From NCBI GenBank assembly GCA_022768065.1, contig JALELS010000006.1, positions 62,001-126,000 on the forward strand: DNA of 64,000 nucleotides. The letters are read 5' to 3'. Positions 53,098 through 61,398 of this stretch are shown here, piece by piece. Every line of letters begins with the position of its first letter. The stretch's first letter is position 1. The stretch is from Ruminococcus sp. (lineage in GTDB: Bacteria; Bacillota; Clostridia; Oscillospirales; Acutalibacteraceae). The translations under genes were made by a program, and so were the position numbers. The notes under the pieces are model-generated. The model saw nothing but the letters and a program-made list of their open reading frames with translations, was not told the origin of the DNA and searched no databases.

Positions 53098-55214
53098 GTC
53101 TCATTATAAAACGAATAGCCGTCAGCCAAAAGGTCATTTACGGAAAAATATGCCTTTTTTACTTCAATATACTTAAAGTTTCCGCATGTAAGCTTCGTAT
53201 CGACCGTGTTATTTACCGACAGATTTTTAATCGTAATTGTTTTGTCGCTTGAGGTTGTCGGTTCGATTGCAAGCGTGCTCGCAATATCCTGATAGCCGAG
53301 GATAAAAGATATGACCGTACCGTAGCCCTTAAGCGTGAGTGTGCCGTCCTGTACGATAAAGCTGATTAAACTTACAGAATGGCCGTTCAGGTCAATTGTG
53401 CAATCGCCTTTAGGTATAATTCTGTCTGAAATATCGCTGAACAGAACAACCGTGTTGCCGTCTGCAAAGTCGGTTTCCTGAAGTTCGTCGGTATAACGAA
53501 CCGCGCCGTTTTTATCTGTGATTTTTGCCTTGTATATTTTTCCGCAGAAATTACAGCTGCCGAGCCTGTCATTTGCTTCGCCGTGGTCGCATTTGACAAC
53601 TTCAAATTCGGCAAAGTACGTATTGGCAGGCCATAACACGCCGTAGGACATCAGCGAACCTGCCTTGCCCGAGAGCGTACCCTTGTTATCCTTAAAAGCA
53701 TAGCCTGCTTCAAGCATATCGGTGACAGCCACAGTGCCGCTGCCGTTAAAGCTGATATACTTGAATTTACCGCCGGAGAGCTTTACATTTTTCAGGCTCT
53801 TTGTATCGGTGAAGGCAAGACTTAATCTTTCTGCGTTTCCGCCTTTGATTGATACGGCGGAATCTGCGCTCGTAACGCTTATATTTCCGATATTGCTGCA
53901 GGTATCTTCAATTGTTACATCTCCGCCTGCCGCTTCTACGGTAAGGCTCTTATCGATATCACCGCCCGCCAGAGTAAGCGAGCTGCCATTTTCAACGACA
54001 ATTTTTCCGTTACCGGAAAGCACCTTTGCATTAAGGTTAAGATTGATTTTGTTGTTGTTTGCGAGATACAGGTCATCGTCAATTCTGTAAAAATCCTTTA
54101 AAAGATAAACGGTAACCGCATCCTTCATTCCGTGCGGAACGCTGTCGATTGCAGATATAAAAGAGTCAAAATACGACGATGTACCGTTTTCATACTTTAC
54201 CTCAGCCTCGAGTTGAGTGCCGCAGGTTTCGCAAACGCCGTCGCTGTAATTTACTTTTCCTTTATGGTTGCAAGACGCACCGCAGGTTGTGCATTTCCCG
54301 TCTTTATAGGTGTGCTCGTGGTTTGTAATTATCCTGACATTTTCCAGCGTCAAAGCATCGGCGTTTACAATGCTGCCGTCGGTGCCGTAAAACGCGCAAT
54401 TGTCGCCAAGTATACTGCCGAGAATAGGCTTTTTATATTCGCTTGAAGCCATCTTGGGATCGGTAGAGATATAACCGAACTCGCCGCCGCTAAGGCATAT
54501 ATTACCGCCGACAACCAAAAAATTCAGAGTAGAATAGCTACCGCCGCTTATATTCAGCGTACCGCTGTTTATCGCCCAATTACCGGTTTTCAAGCCGTGA
54601 TTTCCGCCTGTAAACGAAACGGCAGCGTCGTCCAAATTAAGCACCTGTACCGAGCCGCCCGAAACCGCGGCGGTGATTTTTTCATCTCCCGAGGAAGAAA
54701 GCGAAAGTTTTTTTACCGTACCGCCTGTGATGCCTACCGCAGCGGCAAAAGAGTTTGCGCTGAGCTCCTCTACCGTGCCGCCATTTAAGGTCAGCGTGCC
54801 GTGGTTTACCGTGAGATAATCAACGCTGCCGTCGCCCGTTACGGTAAGCGTACCGGACGCCCCTTTGACGGTTTCATCGGTCTCTTCATCATAGCTGACC
54901 GCACCGACATCGACTGCGTCAATTTCTTTTCCGTTTAAATCCAGCGTAACATTGCCGGTAATAAAAGGAATGCTGTCGGTATCCTCATACTGCGGTGAGA
55001 CGATGTTCTCAAGCAGCTTGAGAGTGCAGCTCTCCTGCTGATTGGCGTATGCGACCGCCAGGTCGTAGGTGGCAAATTCGGTCGTCTTGCCGCCTGCCGT
55101 GACCGCCGCCGCGTTGCCGGCTGCAAATGCCGACAGCGGTACCATGGACAATACCAAAATAAGTGTCAGCAACACGGAAAGTATCCGCTTTTTGAGTGTT
55201 ATCTTTGTGTTCAT
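52956..55214 (-). CDS. Giant cell-wall-anchored repeat protein, N-terminal part before a frameshift
   Basis: This 752-codon frame begins with a classical signal peptide (KKRILSVLLTLILVLSMV, cleaved after SAFA). It continues with beta-helix-like repeats of the form LTLNGGTVEEL, LNISGGSYSTL and FKYISFNG, and three CxxCG motifs (CTTCG, CETCG, CNFCG), usually preceded by His. It has no sorting signal. After GEYHIEN the frame loses the pattern and ends about 22 residues later. The expected HDHTFTAGTGG continues in the -1 frame. The undamaged protein would have about 3,540 residues. AAAGGAG precedes the ATG at 55214, 12 bases after the receiver gene. Confidence 0.82.
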   Translation of the reverse strand: MNTKITLKKRILSVLLTLILVLSMVPLSAFAAGNAAAVTAGGKTTEFATYDLAVAYANQQESCTLKLLENIVSPQYEDTDSIPFITGNVTLDLNGKEIDAVDVGAVSYDEETDETVKGASGTLTVTGDGSVDYLTVNHGTLTLNGGTVEELSANSFAAAVGITGGTVKKLSLSSSGDEKITAAVSGGSVQVLNLDDAAVSFTGGNHGLKTGNWAINSGTLNISGGSYSTLNFLVVGGNICLSGGEFGYISTDPKMASSEYKKPILGSILGDNCAFYGTDGSIVNADALTLENVRIITNHEHTYKDGKCTTCGASCNHKGKVNYSDGVCETCGTQLEAEVKYENGTSSYFDSFISAIDSVPHGMKDAVTVYLLKDFYRIDDDLYLANNNKINLNLNAKVLSGNGKIVVENGSSLTLAGGDIDKSLTVEAAGGDVTIEDTCSNIGNISVTSADSAVSIKGGNAERLSLAFTDTKSLKNVKLSGGKFKYISFNGSGTVAVTDMLEAGYAFKDNKGTLSGKAGSLMSYGVLWPANTYFAEFEVVKCDHGEANDRLGSCNFCGKIYKAKITDKNGAVRYTDELQETDFADGNTVVLFSDISDRIIPKGDCTIDLNGHSVSLISFIVQDGTLTLKGYGTVISFILGYQDIASTLAIEPTTSSDKTITIKNLSVNNTVDTKLTCGNFKYIEVKKAYFSVNDLLADGYSFYNETWGQLYYAGNATSIRGEYHIENTIIHLPREQAENINAAADLHAITIR

Positions 55215-55226
55215 CGCGTTACTCCT

Positions 55227-55580
55227 TTACTCGCATTTTGAGATTGCCGCAGACAGCACCTGCGGAGAAACCGGTTTTTTATGAAAATAGGCGCAGCCGA
55301 GTCTGTAAGACTGTGCACCGAATCCGTTGTCATCGGAAAACCACATTACCGGAACATTTTTACAGATATTCTTGGCAGCAATTACGCCTTCCATACCGTC
55401 GGCTCCGTCCATCATGACGACTATACAATCCGGCGGACTTTCCTTGAGCCCGATAATAAAGCAGTCATAATCGGAATAATCGGTAATTCGGATATTGCGG
55501 TACAAGCATATCGGCAATGTCGATATTTGCTCCGCAAGCATCTTTTTATCGGCTTTTGTCCCGTACAACACAAGTTTCAT
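55227..55580 (-). CDS. Stand-alone, degenerate response-regulator receiver protein
   Basis: This 117-residue CheY-like fold has no output domain. The candidate phospho-acceptor Asp58 lies in VVMMDGADGMEG, the switch Ser in MWFSDDNG and the conserved Lys-Pro in FHKKPVS. The acidic pair that should follow strand 1 is missing (LVLYGTKADKK), so magnesium binding and phosphorylation may be impaired. ATG 55580 follows GAGGAG; an ATG 6 bases upstream is too close to it. The stop lies 12 bases before the surface-protein start, so the two are cotranscribed. It may act as a decoy or modulator for the divergent LytTR system (inference). Confidence 0.75.
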   Translation of the reverse strand: MKLVLYGTKADKKMLAEQISTLPICLYRNIRITDYSDYDCFIIGLKESPPDCIVVMMDGADGMEGVIAAKNICKNVPVMWFSDDNGFGAQSYRLGCAYFHKKPVSPQVLSAAISKCE

Positions 55581-55629
55581 AAACATCTCCTCAAATATAC
55601 AACTATACGATTACATCTTAAATGAAAGC

Positions 55630-55681
55630 GCAACAAATGGCAATCGAATTGGCACAAGCGGTCAAAAAGCGGCACAAACGG
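55630..55681. promoter_or_regulatory. Three direct repeats, likely LytTR binding sites
   Basis: GCAACAAATGG (55630-55640), GGCACAAGCGG (55651-55661) and GGCACAAACGG (55671-55681) start 21 and 20 bases apart, two helical turns. LytTR regulators bind direct repeats at this spacing. They lie 19 bases before the -35 box of the two-component operon and in the divergent leader of the receiver/surface-protein genes, so one set could serve both. Confidence 0.7.
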
Positions 55682-55699
55682 TAACGCGAAACATTCGTT

Positions 55700-55728
55700 T
55701 TGTCTTTTTTTAAAATATATGCTATAAT
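55700..55728 (+). promoter_or_regulatory. Promoter of the LytTR/GHKL operon
   Basis: TTGTCT (55700-55705) and TATAAT (55723-55728) are 17 bases apart, with extended -10 TGC. The leader to the start codon is about 100 bases. Confidence 0.8.
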
Positions 55729-55835
55729 CGGCTTAACTTCGCAATGTGTTATTTATGGCTCTTTAAGTACAGCGGCACATTGCATATTTATGTGAAATTT
55801 CGGTTCAGAGTTTTGAAAACGGAGGAGTTCCGATT

Positions 55836-56549
55836 ATGAAAATTGCCGTCGTTGATGATGATATACAGATGTATGAGCGTCTTAACTCTTATTTTAACGA
55901 ACTGCTCGGAAAAACTTTTGAAGTTTCATATTTTCAAAGCGGTGAAGCGTTTTTATCGGCTTATGAAAAAGGAATGTTTGACTTTATAATCTTGGATATA
56001 TTTATGGACGGTATTACCGGTATGGAGGTCGCCCGTGAAATTCGCAAAACGGACCGAAACATACGCATAGCGTTCAGCACAACAAGCAATGAGTTTGCAA
56101 GCGAAAGCTATGAAGTGAACGCCTGCTACTATCTGCACAAGCCGCTTGAACGGGAAAGAGTAAAGACGATGCTTGACAGGCTCAATATTGCCGAAATAGA
56201 AGAAATGCGGACAGCCAACCTGCCGGACGGCACAAGCATAATACTGCGCGATATTATATATGCCGATTTTTCATCGCATTGCGTGACGTTTCACTGCAAA
56301 AAAAGCGGTAATATTACGGTTCGCACGCCGTTTTCCGAGATTGAACCGCTGCTTTGCGCTTATTCGTACTTTTTTTGCCCGTACAAGGGCATAATCGTAA
56401 ACTTTTACGAAGTATCGGCACAAACCGACGATACCTTTAAGATGAGTAACGGAAGTATAATACCTATCAGCCGCCGCAAAGCGAAAGAAGTATTGGATAA
56501 ATATTCTTCATTCAGATTTGAACAGTTGCGAAAAGGAGAAAATACATAA
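55836..56549 (+). CDS. LytTR-family response regulator (AgrA/VirR type)
   Basis: This 237-residue regulator has a receiver domain (1-120) with acidic DDD at 7-9, phospho-acceptor Asp54 in ILDIFMDG and Lys in LHKPLE. A LytTR DNA-binding domain (about 135-232) carries YADFSSHCVTFHC, VRTPFSEIEPLL and GSIIPISRRKAKEV. It binds direct repeats; a suitable set lies in its own promoter. GGAGGAG precedes the ATG. It overlaps the kinase gene by 1 base (TAATG), the usual coupling for such pairs. Confidence 0.93.
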   Translation: MKIAVVDDDIQMYERLNSYFNELLGKTFEVSYFQSGEAFLSAYEKGMFDFIILDIFMDGITGMEVAREIRKTDRNIRIAFSTTSNEFASESYEVNACYYLHKPLERERVKTMLDRLNIAEIEEMRTANLPDGTSIILRDIIYADFSSHCVTFHCKKSGNITVRTPFSEIEPLLCAYSYFFCPYKGIIVNFYEVSAQTDDTFKMSNGSIIPISRRKAKEVLDKYSSFRFEQLRKGENT

Positions 56550-57883
56550 TGCCGCCGATTTACAGAATAGCCGAAATTATAATTTATTCTCTTTTAAATT
56601 TCCTGCCGTTTTTGGCGCTCGCTCTGTATCCGTTTCGCCGCAGTTTGCGATTTTCGAAAAAAACTACGGGTCTGTTTATTTTTGTTCTGACGATTATTCA
56701 GATTCTGCTCGGCACATGGGCGGCATTTTCGTCTAAAAACAACGCCGGAACAATAAGCGCCGTCAGCACGATACTGTATGCGGCATTTTACTTCCTTACG
56801 GTAAAAAAACATTTCGGCAAAACTCTGTTCACGCTCCTTATGATTTCCAACATTGCAAACTTTGCGGTTATTTCGGCAAAAACGGCGGAGGGACTGCTTT
56901 TTCCGTCACTTGCGACTCAAAGCTACCGATGGTCGTTTTCTCTTATGCTGTTTATCGCGGAGGCGATACTTGCAATTCCACTGTTCCTATATATGAAAAA
57001 GGTGTATACCCCTGCGGTAGAAAAAGAGCCGTCCGGATTTGAATGGCGGTATTTATGGCTTATACCCGCAACATTTTATGTTATGTGGTACTATTCATTT
57101 TACGGTAACACACGGCAAACAAGCCTTGAAATCGCACTAAATCCGAAAAACACCGTATACTTGTTTACGGTAAACGTCGGTGCAATTTTGATTTACTATG
57201 TTGTAACGCGCCTTATTTTGGAGCAAAACAAAACGCTTGAGCTGACGGAACGCAATCACAGGCTTACCATGCAGGCATTACAATATGAAAATCTTCAGGG
57301 CAAAATAACCGAGGCACGCCGCGCAAAACACGACGTCCGACATCATATCGCGCTTATGCAAAAATATTTGAACGACAAGGATTACGATTCGCTGAAAAAG
57401 TATCTTGACGGATACGGTATGAGTTTACCCGACGATTCGATTTTGCGTTTTTGCGAAAACACGGCGGCAAATGCGGTTTTGCTCTATTTTGCACAGCAGG
57501 CAAAGGACAACAAAATCGACTATATCGTAAAAACCGATATTCCCGAAAACATTGACATTCCCGAAACGGATATTTCGGTAATGCTCGGCAACCTGATTAA
57601 AAATGCCGTTGAAGCGTGCAAAAAAGAAAAATCCGACGATAAAAAGGTTGTCATACGTGCAAACGCCGACGGCGGCTCGCTCTGCATTACCGTGGACAAC
57701 ACTTATACGGGCACACCGAAGTTTACAAACGACGGCAATCTTGTCTCAACAAAACACGCAGGTCTCGGACTCGGAACAAGCTCCGTAAAAAGCATAGCGG
57801 CGCGGCACTCCGGACTTTGCCGTTTTGAAGTCAAGGACGGAATGTTTTACGCCTCGGTTTTGTGCCAAATGAACAGTCGATAA
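56549..57883 (+). CDS. GHKL sensor histidine kinase (AgrC type)
   Basis: This 444-residue kinase has an N-terminal sensor of about six hydrophobic spans (1-230), a dimerisation helix with phospho-acceptor His in RRAKHDVRHHI, and a GHKL ATPase domain with N box LGNLIKNAVEAC and G box HAGLGLGTSSV. AgrC-type kinases sense secreted peptides. No agrB/agrD-like pair is present in the window, so the signal is unknown. AAGGAG lies 10 bases before the ATG, inside the end of the regulator gene. Confidence 0.92.
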   Translation: MPPIYRIAEIIIYSLLNFLPFLALALYPFRRSLRFSKKTTGLFIFVLTIIQILLGTWAAFSSKNNAGTISAVSTILYAAFYFLTVKKHFGKTLFTLLMISNIANFAVISAKTAEGLLFPSLATQSYRWSFSLMLFIAEAILAIPLFLYMKKVYTPAVEKEPSGFEWRYLWLIPATFYVMWYYSFYGNTRQTSLEIALNPKNTVYLFTVNVGAILIYYVVTRLILEQNKTLELTERNHRLTMQALQYENLQGKITEARRAKHDVRHHIALMQKYLNDKDYDSLKKYLDGYGMSLPDDSILRFCENTAANAVLLYFAQQAKDNKIDYIVKTDIPENIDIPETDISVMLGNLIKNAVEACKKEKSDDKKVVIRANADGGSLCITVDNTYTGTPKFTNDGNLVSTKHAGLGLGTSSVKSIAARHSGLCRFEVKDGMFYASVLCQMNSR

Positions 57884-58016
57884 AGGCTGTGAAAAGGCGT
57901 GGCGCATATTTTCACTCACAATTCGTAATCGGTATTGAAATTCGGAATAATTTGTTATAAAATACAGGTAAAGCGAAAAAGGATGAAATTACGCCTTTCT
58001 TTTTACAAAATTTTAT

Positions 58017-58039
58017 AGCTGCCGAAACGGCAGCTTTTA
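58017..58039 (+). terminator. Terminator after the two-component operon
   Basis: AGCTGCCG (58017-58024) and CGGCAGCT (58028-58035), with a 3-base loop, are followed by TTTT. It lies 134 bases after the kinase stop. The preceding gap holds a second possible promoter (TTGAAA 57935-57940, TAAAAT 57958-57963), which would give a transcript of about 70 bases ending here. Confidence 0.75.
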
Positions 58040-58051
58040 AAATACGCTTTA

Positions 58052-58075
58052 GTTAGCGGTTGCTAACCTTATAGT
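58052..58075 (+). promoter_or_regulatory. Palindrome and -10 box before the hydrolase-methyltransferase cluster
   Basis: GTTAGC-GGTT-GCTAAC (58052-58067) ends 2 bases before TATAGT (58070-58075), a candidate -10; the -35 is poor. The palindrome would thus sit in the promoter spacer. GTTAG/CTAAC arms recall DtxR/IdeR iron boxes, and the spacer position recalls MerR-type control. Neither is proven. A leader of about 70 bases follows. Confidence 0.5.
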
Positions 58076-58153
58076 GAGGCAGCGTACACCCCCTTTTGGA
58101 GCAAGCATAAGTAACAAGGGCAAATTACCGACACTTTACACGGAGGAATCATT

Positions 58154-58855
58154 ATGAAAGACAACGAACTGCAATTTGACCGTAAATGCCATGTTTTATA
58201 CTCGAAATCCTGCAAAAAGGAAATTCAAAAAAAGATTGCGCTCCACTTTCCGCCCGACAAGCGCGAGGAAGTATGGGAGTCGGTACAAAAGCAATACGCG
58301 GACTTTCTGTCGGATTGGCGCACGGATTTAGGCGGCAAAAAGAACTTTCATAACGGCAAAGGCGGTAACTACGACTGTATAGCCCTGATGGCATACTATA
58401 CGGTCTGCAAATCCGTCACAAGTCTTGCCGAAATCGAAGAGATGGAGGGTAATTTATTTCTCGGAGCATTCCGCAAGATGAAATTCGCAGACTGCAACAA
58501 GCCCTTTTTCAAAAAACTTATGTATATGTCATTTCAAAACGCCAAAAGGCAATGTGACAAGTGGGGCGATTTTAAGATGAATGTAGCCCCGTTTGACAAA
58601 AACAAGCCCATATACTATGAATTTACCGCCTGCCCCACCGCGGAGTTTGCAAAAAAGCACAATCTCACGGAGGTTATGCCGGCACTATGTAATCCCGATT
58701 TTGAAGCAATGGAATGTATCCACGCAAGGCTTGTGAGAAAAACCACTTGTGCAAACGGCGATAAATGCGATTACACCATTGTAGGCGACCGCGACGAATA
58801 TCTTAAAGAACATCCGGAATACCGCGATGAGCAAGGCTATCGCAGGAACCGTTAG
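58154..58855 (+). CDS. L-2-amino-thiazoline-4-carboxylate hydrolase-like protein (first copy)
   Basis: This 233-residue protein is of the ATC-hydrolase-like family (PF14196 by my recollection). YYEFTACPTAEFAKKHNL, MPALCNPDFEAMECIHARLV and KTTCANGDKCDYTIVGD are typical C-terminal features: conserved Cys residues, and a helix starting CP. The named enzyme opens a thiazoline ring on the way to cysteine, but most family members are uncharacterised. The fourth gene in this cluster is a second, divergent copy. GGAGG precedes the ATG; the next gene starts 10 bases later. Confidence 0.78.
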   Translation: MKDNELQFDRKCHVLYSKSCKKEIQKKIALHFPPDKREEVWESVQKQYADFLSDWRTDLGGKKNFHNGKGGNYDCIALMAYYTVCKSVTSLAEIEEMEGNLFLGAFRKMKFADCNKPFFKKLMYMSFQNAKRQCDKWGDFKMNVAPFDKNKPIYYEFTACPTAEFAKKHNLTEVMPALCNPDFEAMECIHARLVRKTTCANGDKCDYTIVGDRDEYLKEHPEYRDEQGYRRNR

Positions 58856-58865
58856 GAGGTAAAAT

Positions 58866-60470
58866 ATGCTGTTTGAAACATACGGAAGCAAGCTCTCTCC
58901 GGCAATACTGTTTTTTCACGCCATGGGTGTGACGGGAAAAAGCAGCGAGAAAGTCGCCGAATATTTAAAGGACAAATATTATTGCATTTTGCCTACCTCA
59001 ACCGTTTACTGCGTCGGTCAGAAATATATTGATAAGCAAGATGAGATAAGGCAAATAGAGGCATTTTTCCGCGAACAAAACATAAAAGAGCTTGCATTGG
59101 TTGTAGCTTCTTCCATAGGTGCGGACCTTGCCCTGACGTTTGTTGCACAGACCGAAATACCCATCGGGCACATATTTTTTGACGGAGGTCAGTTTGCTCA
59201 AATCGGAAAAGGCATGCGCCGCATTATGACGCCGTTTTTGTATTTTGCCATAAAAAGCCTGTATTGGACCAAGGGAAAAACGCTGAGAAATATTCTGTGG
59301 TGCGACGACGATGACATTAAACCGTATTTCATCTCTGCCGGAAAGGCGCTTCGCTACGGCAATCTGCGTCGTCAGATGAGCGACAGTCTCGAAAACAAGC
59401 CTTTCCCCAAATTGCCCAAAGAGCTTTTAAAAAATACCTATTTTGAATTCGGAAGCGCAGAGGAACATTTTAAATACAGGGACGCGGTGATGAAAGCTTA
59501 TCCCGACGGCAACTTCCCGGTATTTGAGGGATTTAATCATATGCAGTATCAGCTGCGCGATCCGAAAGGATTTTCAGAAATGCTTATGTCGGTTACAGAA
59601 AAAAACACTTTGCCGAAACAGCCGCAGGCAAAACATCACATTGAAAAAAATACCGTTCGGGAAACATTGATTATTCCGCTGTATGCGAGAAAAAAGTGCT
59701 CAGAGCTGTACCCCGCCGTTTATCGCGACGAAGCGGCGATAAGACTTACAGACGAGGTTGATTACAATTTTTCGGTTCTTGAGAAAAAGTCGAAAAGTTT
59801 GATGCAGCGTTTTGGTTTTCTTGAGGTTGCAATGCGGCAAAATGACCTCGCCTTTGAGGTTAAAGACTATTTGAAAACACACCCCAATGCGGCAGTTGTA
59901 AATCTCGGCTGCGGACTTGACAATATCGGACAAAGCTGTGATAACGGAAACTGCAAAATCTATAATCTTGATTTTCTCGAAGTAATCGCCGTGAGAAATG
60001 AGCTGCTCCCCGCAGGAGAGCGTGAAAAAAACATTTCATGCGACTTAAACAACACGGAATGGTTTAAAGAAATAGACTCTTCGGGCGGTGTTGTATTTAT
60101 TGCTGCCGGCGTATTTTACTACTTTCTGCAAGAGCAGGTAAAAGAGCTTGTCACGGCTATGGCAAAGGCGTTTCCGAACGGCAGACTTGTGTTTGACGCA
60201 GCAAACAAAAAAGCGGTAAAGCTTATGCTGAAAACATGGATTAAAGACGCACAAATCAAAGATGTTGGCGCATATTTTGCCGTGACGGACGCTAAAAGCG
60301 AGCTTTCCGCATGGGACAGCCGGCTTAAAATTTCGAGCCGCGGCTATATGCTCGGTTACAACGATTTAAAAGACCCTTCGGTCAACGGATTTTTCCGTTT
60401 TCTGTCAAAGGTCAGCGACAATATGATGAAAATGCAAATAGTTAAAATCGAATTCGGAGGCAAACAATGA
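58866..60470 (+). CDS. Fusion of alpha/beta-hydrolase and LCM-type O-methyltransferase
   Basis: This protein has 534 residues in two parts. Residues 1 to about 245 are an alpha/beta-hydrolase: ILFFHAMGVTGKS oxyanion region, nucleophile elbow ASSIG and late His in FNHMQY. Residues about 265-534 are a leucine-carboxyl-methyltransferase-type SAM enzyme: RFGFLEVAMRQNDLA, SAM motif VVNLGCGLDNIG, YNLDFLEVI and ARG-like substrate region. LCM-type enzymes often methylate small acids or polyketides. One polypeptide might release and methylate an acid (inference). AGGAGG lies before the ATG. The stop overlaps the next gene by 4 bases. Confidence 0.8.
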   Translation: MLFETYGSKLSPAILFFHAMGVTGKSSEKVAEYLKDKYYCILPTSTVYCVGQKYIDKQDEIRQIEAFFREQNIKELALVVASSIGADLALTFVAQTEIPIGHIFFDGGQFAQIGKGMRRIMTPFLYFAIKSLYWTKGKTLRNILWCDDDDIKPYFISAGKALRYGNLRRQMSDSLENKPFPKLPKELLKNTYFEFGSAEEHFKYRDAVMKAYPDGNFPVFEGFNHMQYQLRDPKGFSEMLMSVTEKNTLPKQPQAKHHIEKNTVRETLIIPLYARKKCSELYPAVYRDEAAIRLTDEVDYNFSVLEKKSKSLMQRFGFLEVAMRQNDLAFEVKDYLKTHPNAAVVNLGCGLDNIGQSCDNGNCKIYNLDFLEVIAVRNELLPAGEREKNISCDLNNTEWFKEIDSSGGVVFIAAGVFYYFLQEQVKELVTAMAKAFPNGRLVFDAANKKAVKLMLKTWIKDAQIKDVGAYFAVTDAKSELSAWDSRLKISSRGYMLGYNDLKDPSVNGFFRFLSKVSDNMMKMQIVKIEFGGKQ

Positions 60471-61398
60471 AAAGTATTCATTTTGACATTGAAACAGACG
60501 GATTTTACGGTGCTTATTGGGAGTGCAAAAGCGGTTCCGACAGCGCAATGATTACCATGCTCGGCGACGACTCCGAAGATTATATGGCGCGTTCGGCGGT
60601 TAAGTGGCTTTTAAAGCTCGGAATCAACGTAATGACCATGTCACCCGAAAAAAAGACTACGGACACCATAATTATCCTTTGGAGCGGATTGAAACGGCAA
60701 TTGCGTGGCTGAAAGCACACGGAAACCGAAAGGTCGGCATTGCCGGAGCCTCAACTACCGGCACGCTCGCTCTGACAGCCGCATCGATCTTCCCGGGGCT
60801 TACCCTTACCATAGCCATGACGCCGAGCGATTTTGTATGGCAGGGCTTTATGCAGGGTAAAAAGGACGGCTGCAAGGAATGGCCCGTAAAAGGAGAATCG
60901 CTTTTTTCTTATCACGGCAAACCCCTTGCATATATGCCTTTTTGCTATCAACACCCTCAGTATTGGCAGGTAGTAGCCGAAGAGACCAAGCGAACCGGCA
61001 GTATGATTGCCTCTCGCAAGCTGTTTGACGATTCCGAGGCGGCTCATCCGATAACGGAAGATGAATTTATAAAAGTGGAAAACATCCGCGGAAAGCTGCT
61101 TATGATAGGTGCCGAGGACGATGTATTGTGGAATACCGCAAAGTATATCCGCCGCATGGAAAAACGGCTTAACGAAAAGCCGCACGAGTGTGAATTTGAA
61201 GCAAAAGTTTACGCGCACGGCACACACTTTGTTTTCCCCGAGGGAATGATTAAAACCATGCTGCCAATAGGCTCCGACTTATTTGTAAAGCTCGCCTTTC
61301 CCAATTCAAAACCGTATTCCGCAGAATGTAAAGAAACACGCATTGACATTGACCGTCGTATGACAAAAGCCATTACGGATTGGAGAAATTCACGATGA
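60467..61398 (+). CDS. BAAT/acyl-CoA thioesterase-like alpha/beta-hydrolase needing a -1 frameshift
   Basis: Two frames make one protein of about 310 residues. ATG 60467 starts the first, which carries MKSIHFDIETDGFYGAYWE and reaches MTMSPEKK; it would stop at 60712. The second, in the -1 frame, continues DYGHHNYPLERIE and has nucleophile region GIAGASTTG, acid GAEDDVLW and His AHGTHF: a Ser-Asp-His triad as in BAAT C-terminal-domain hydrolases. The frames meet exactly at A AAA AAG (60649-60655), where a -1 slip gives EKKDYGHH. GGAGG precedes the ATG. It lies within a tightly packed operon. Confidence 0.75.
60649..60655 (+). other. Slippery heptamer A AAA AAG at a frame junction
   Basis: The zero-frame codons are GAA AAA AAG, so the heptamer is in the phase required for -1 ribosomal slippage, the same sequence as in E. 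coli dnaX. One more A (A8 instead of A7) would also restore the frame, so polymerase slippage, a real 1-base deletion or a homopolymer read error must be considered. Confidence 0.6.
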
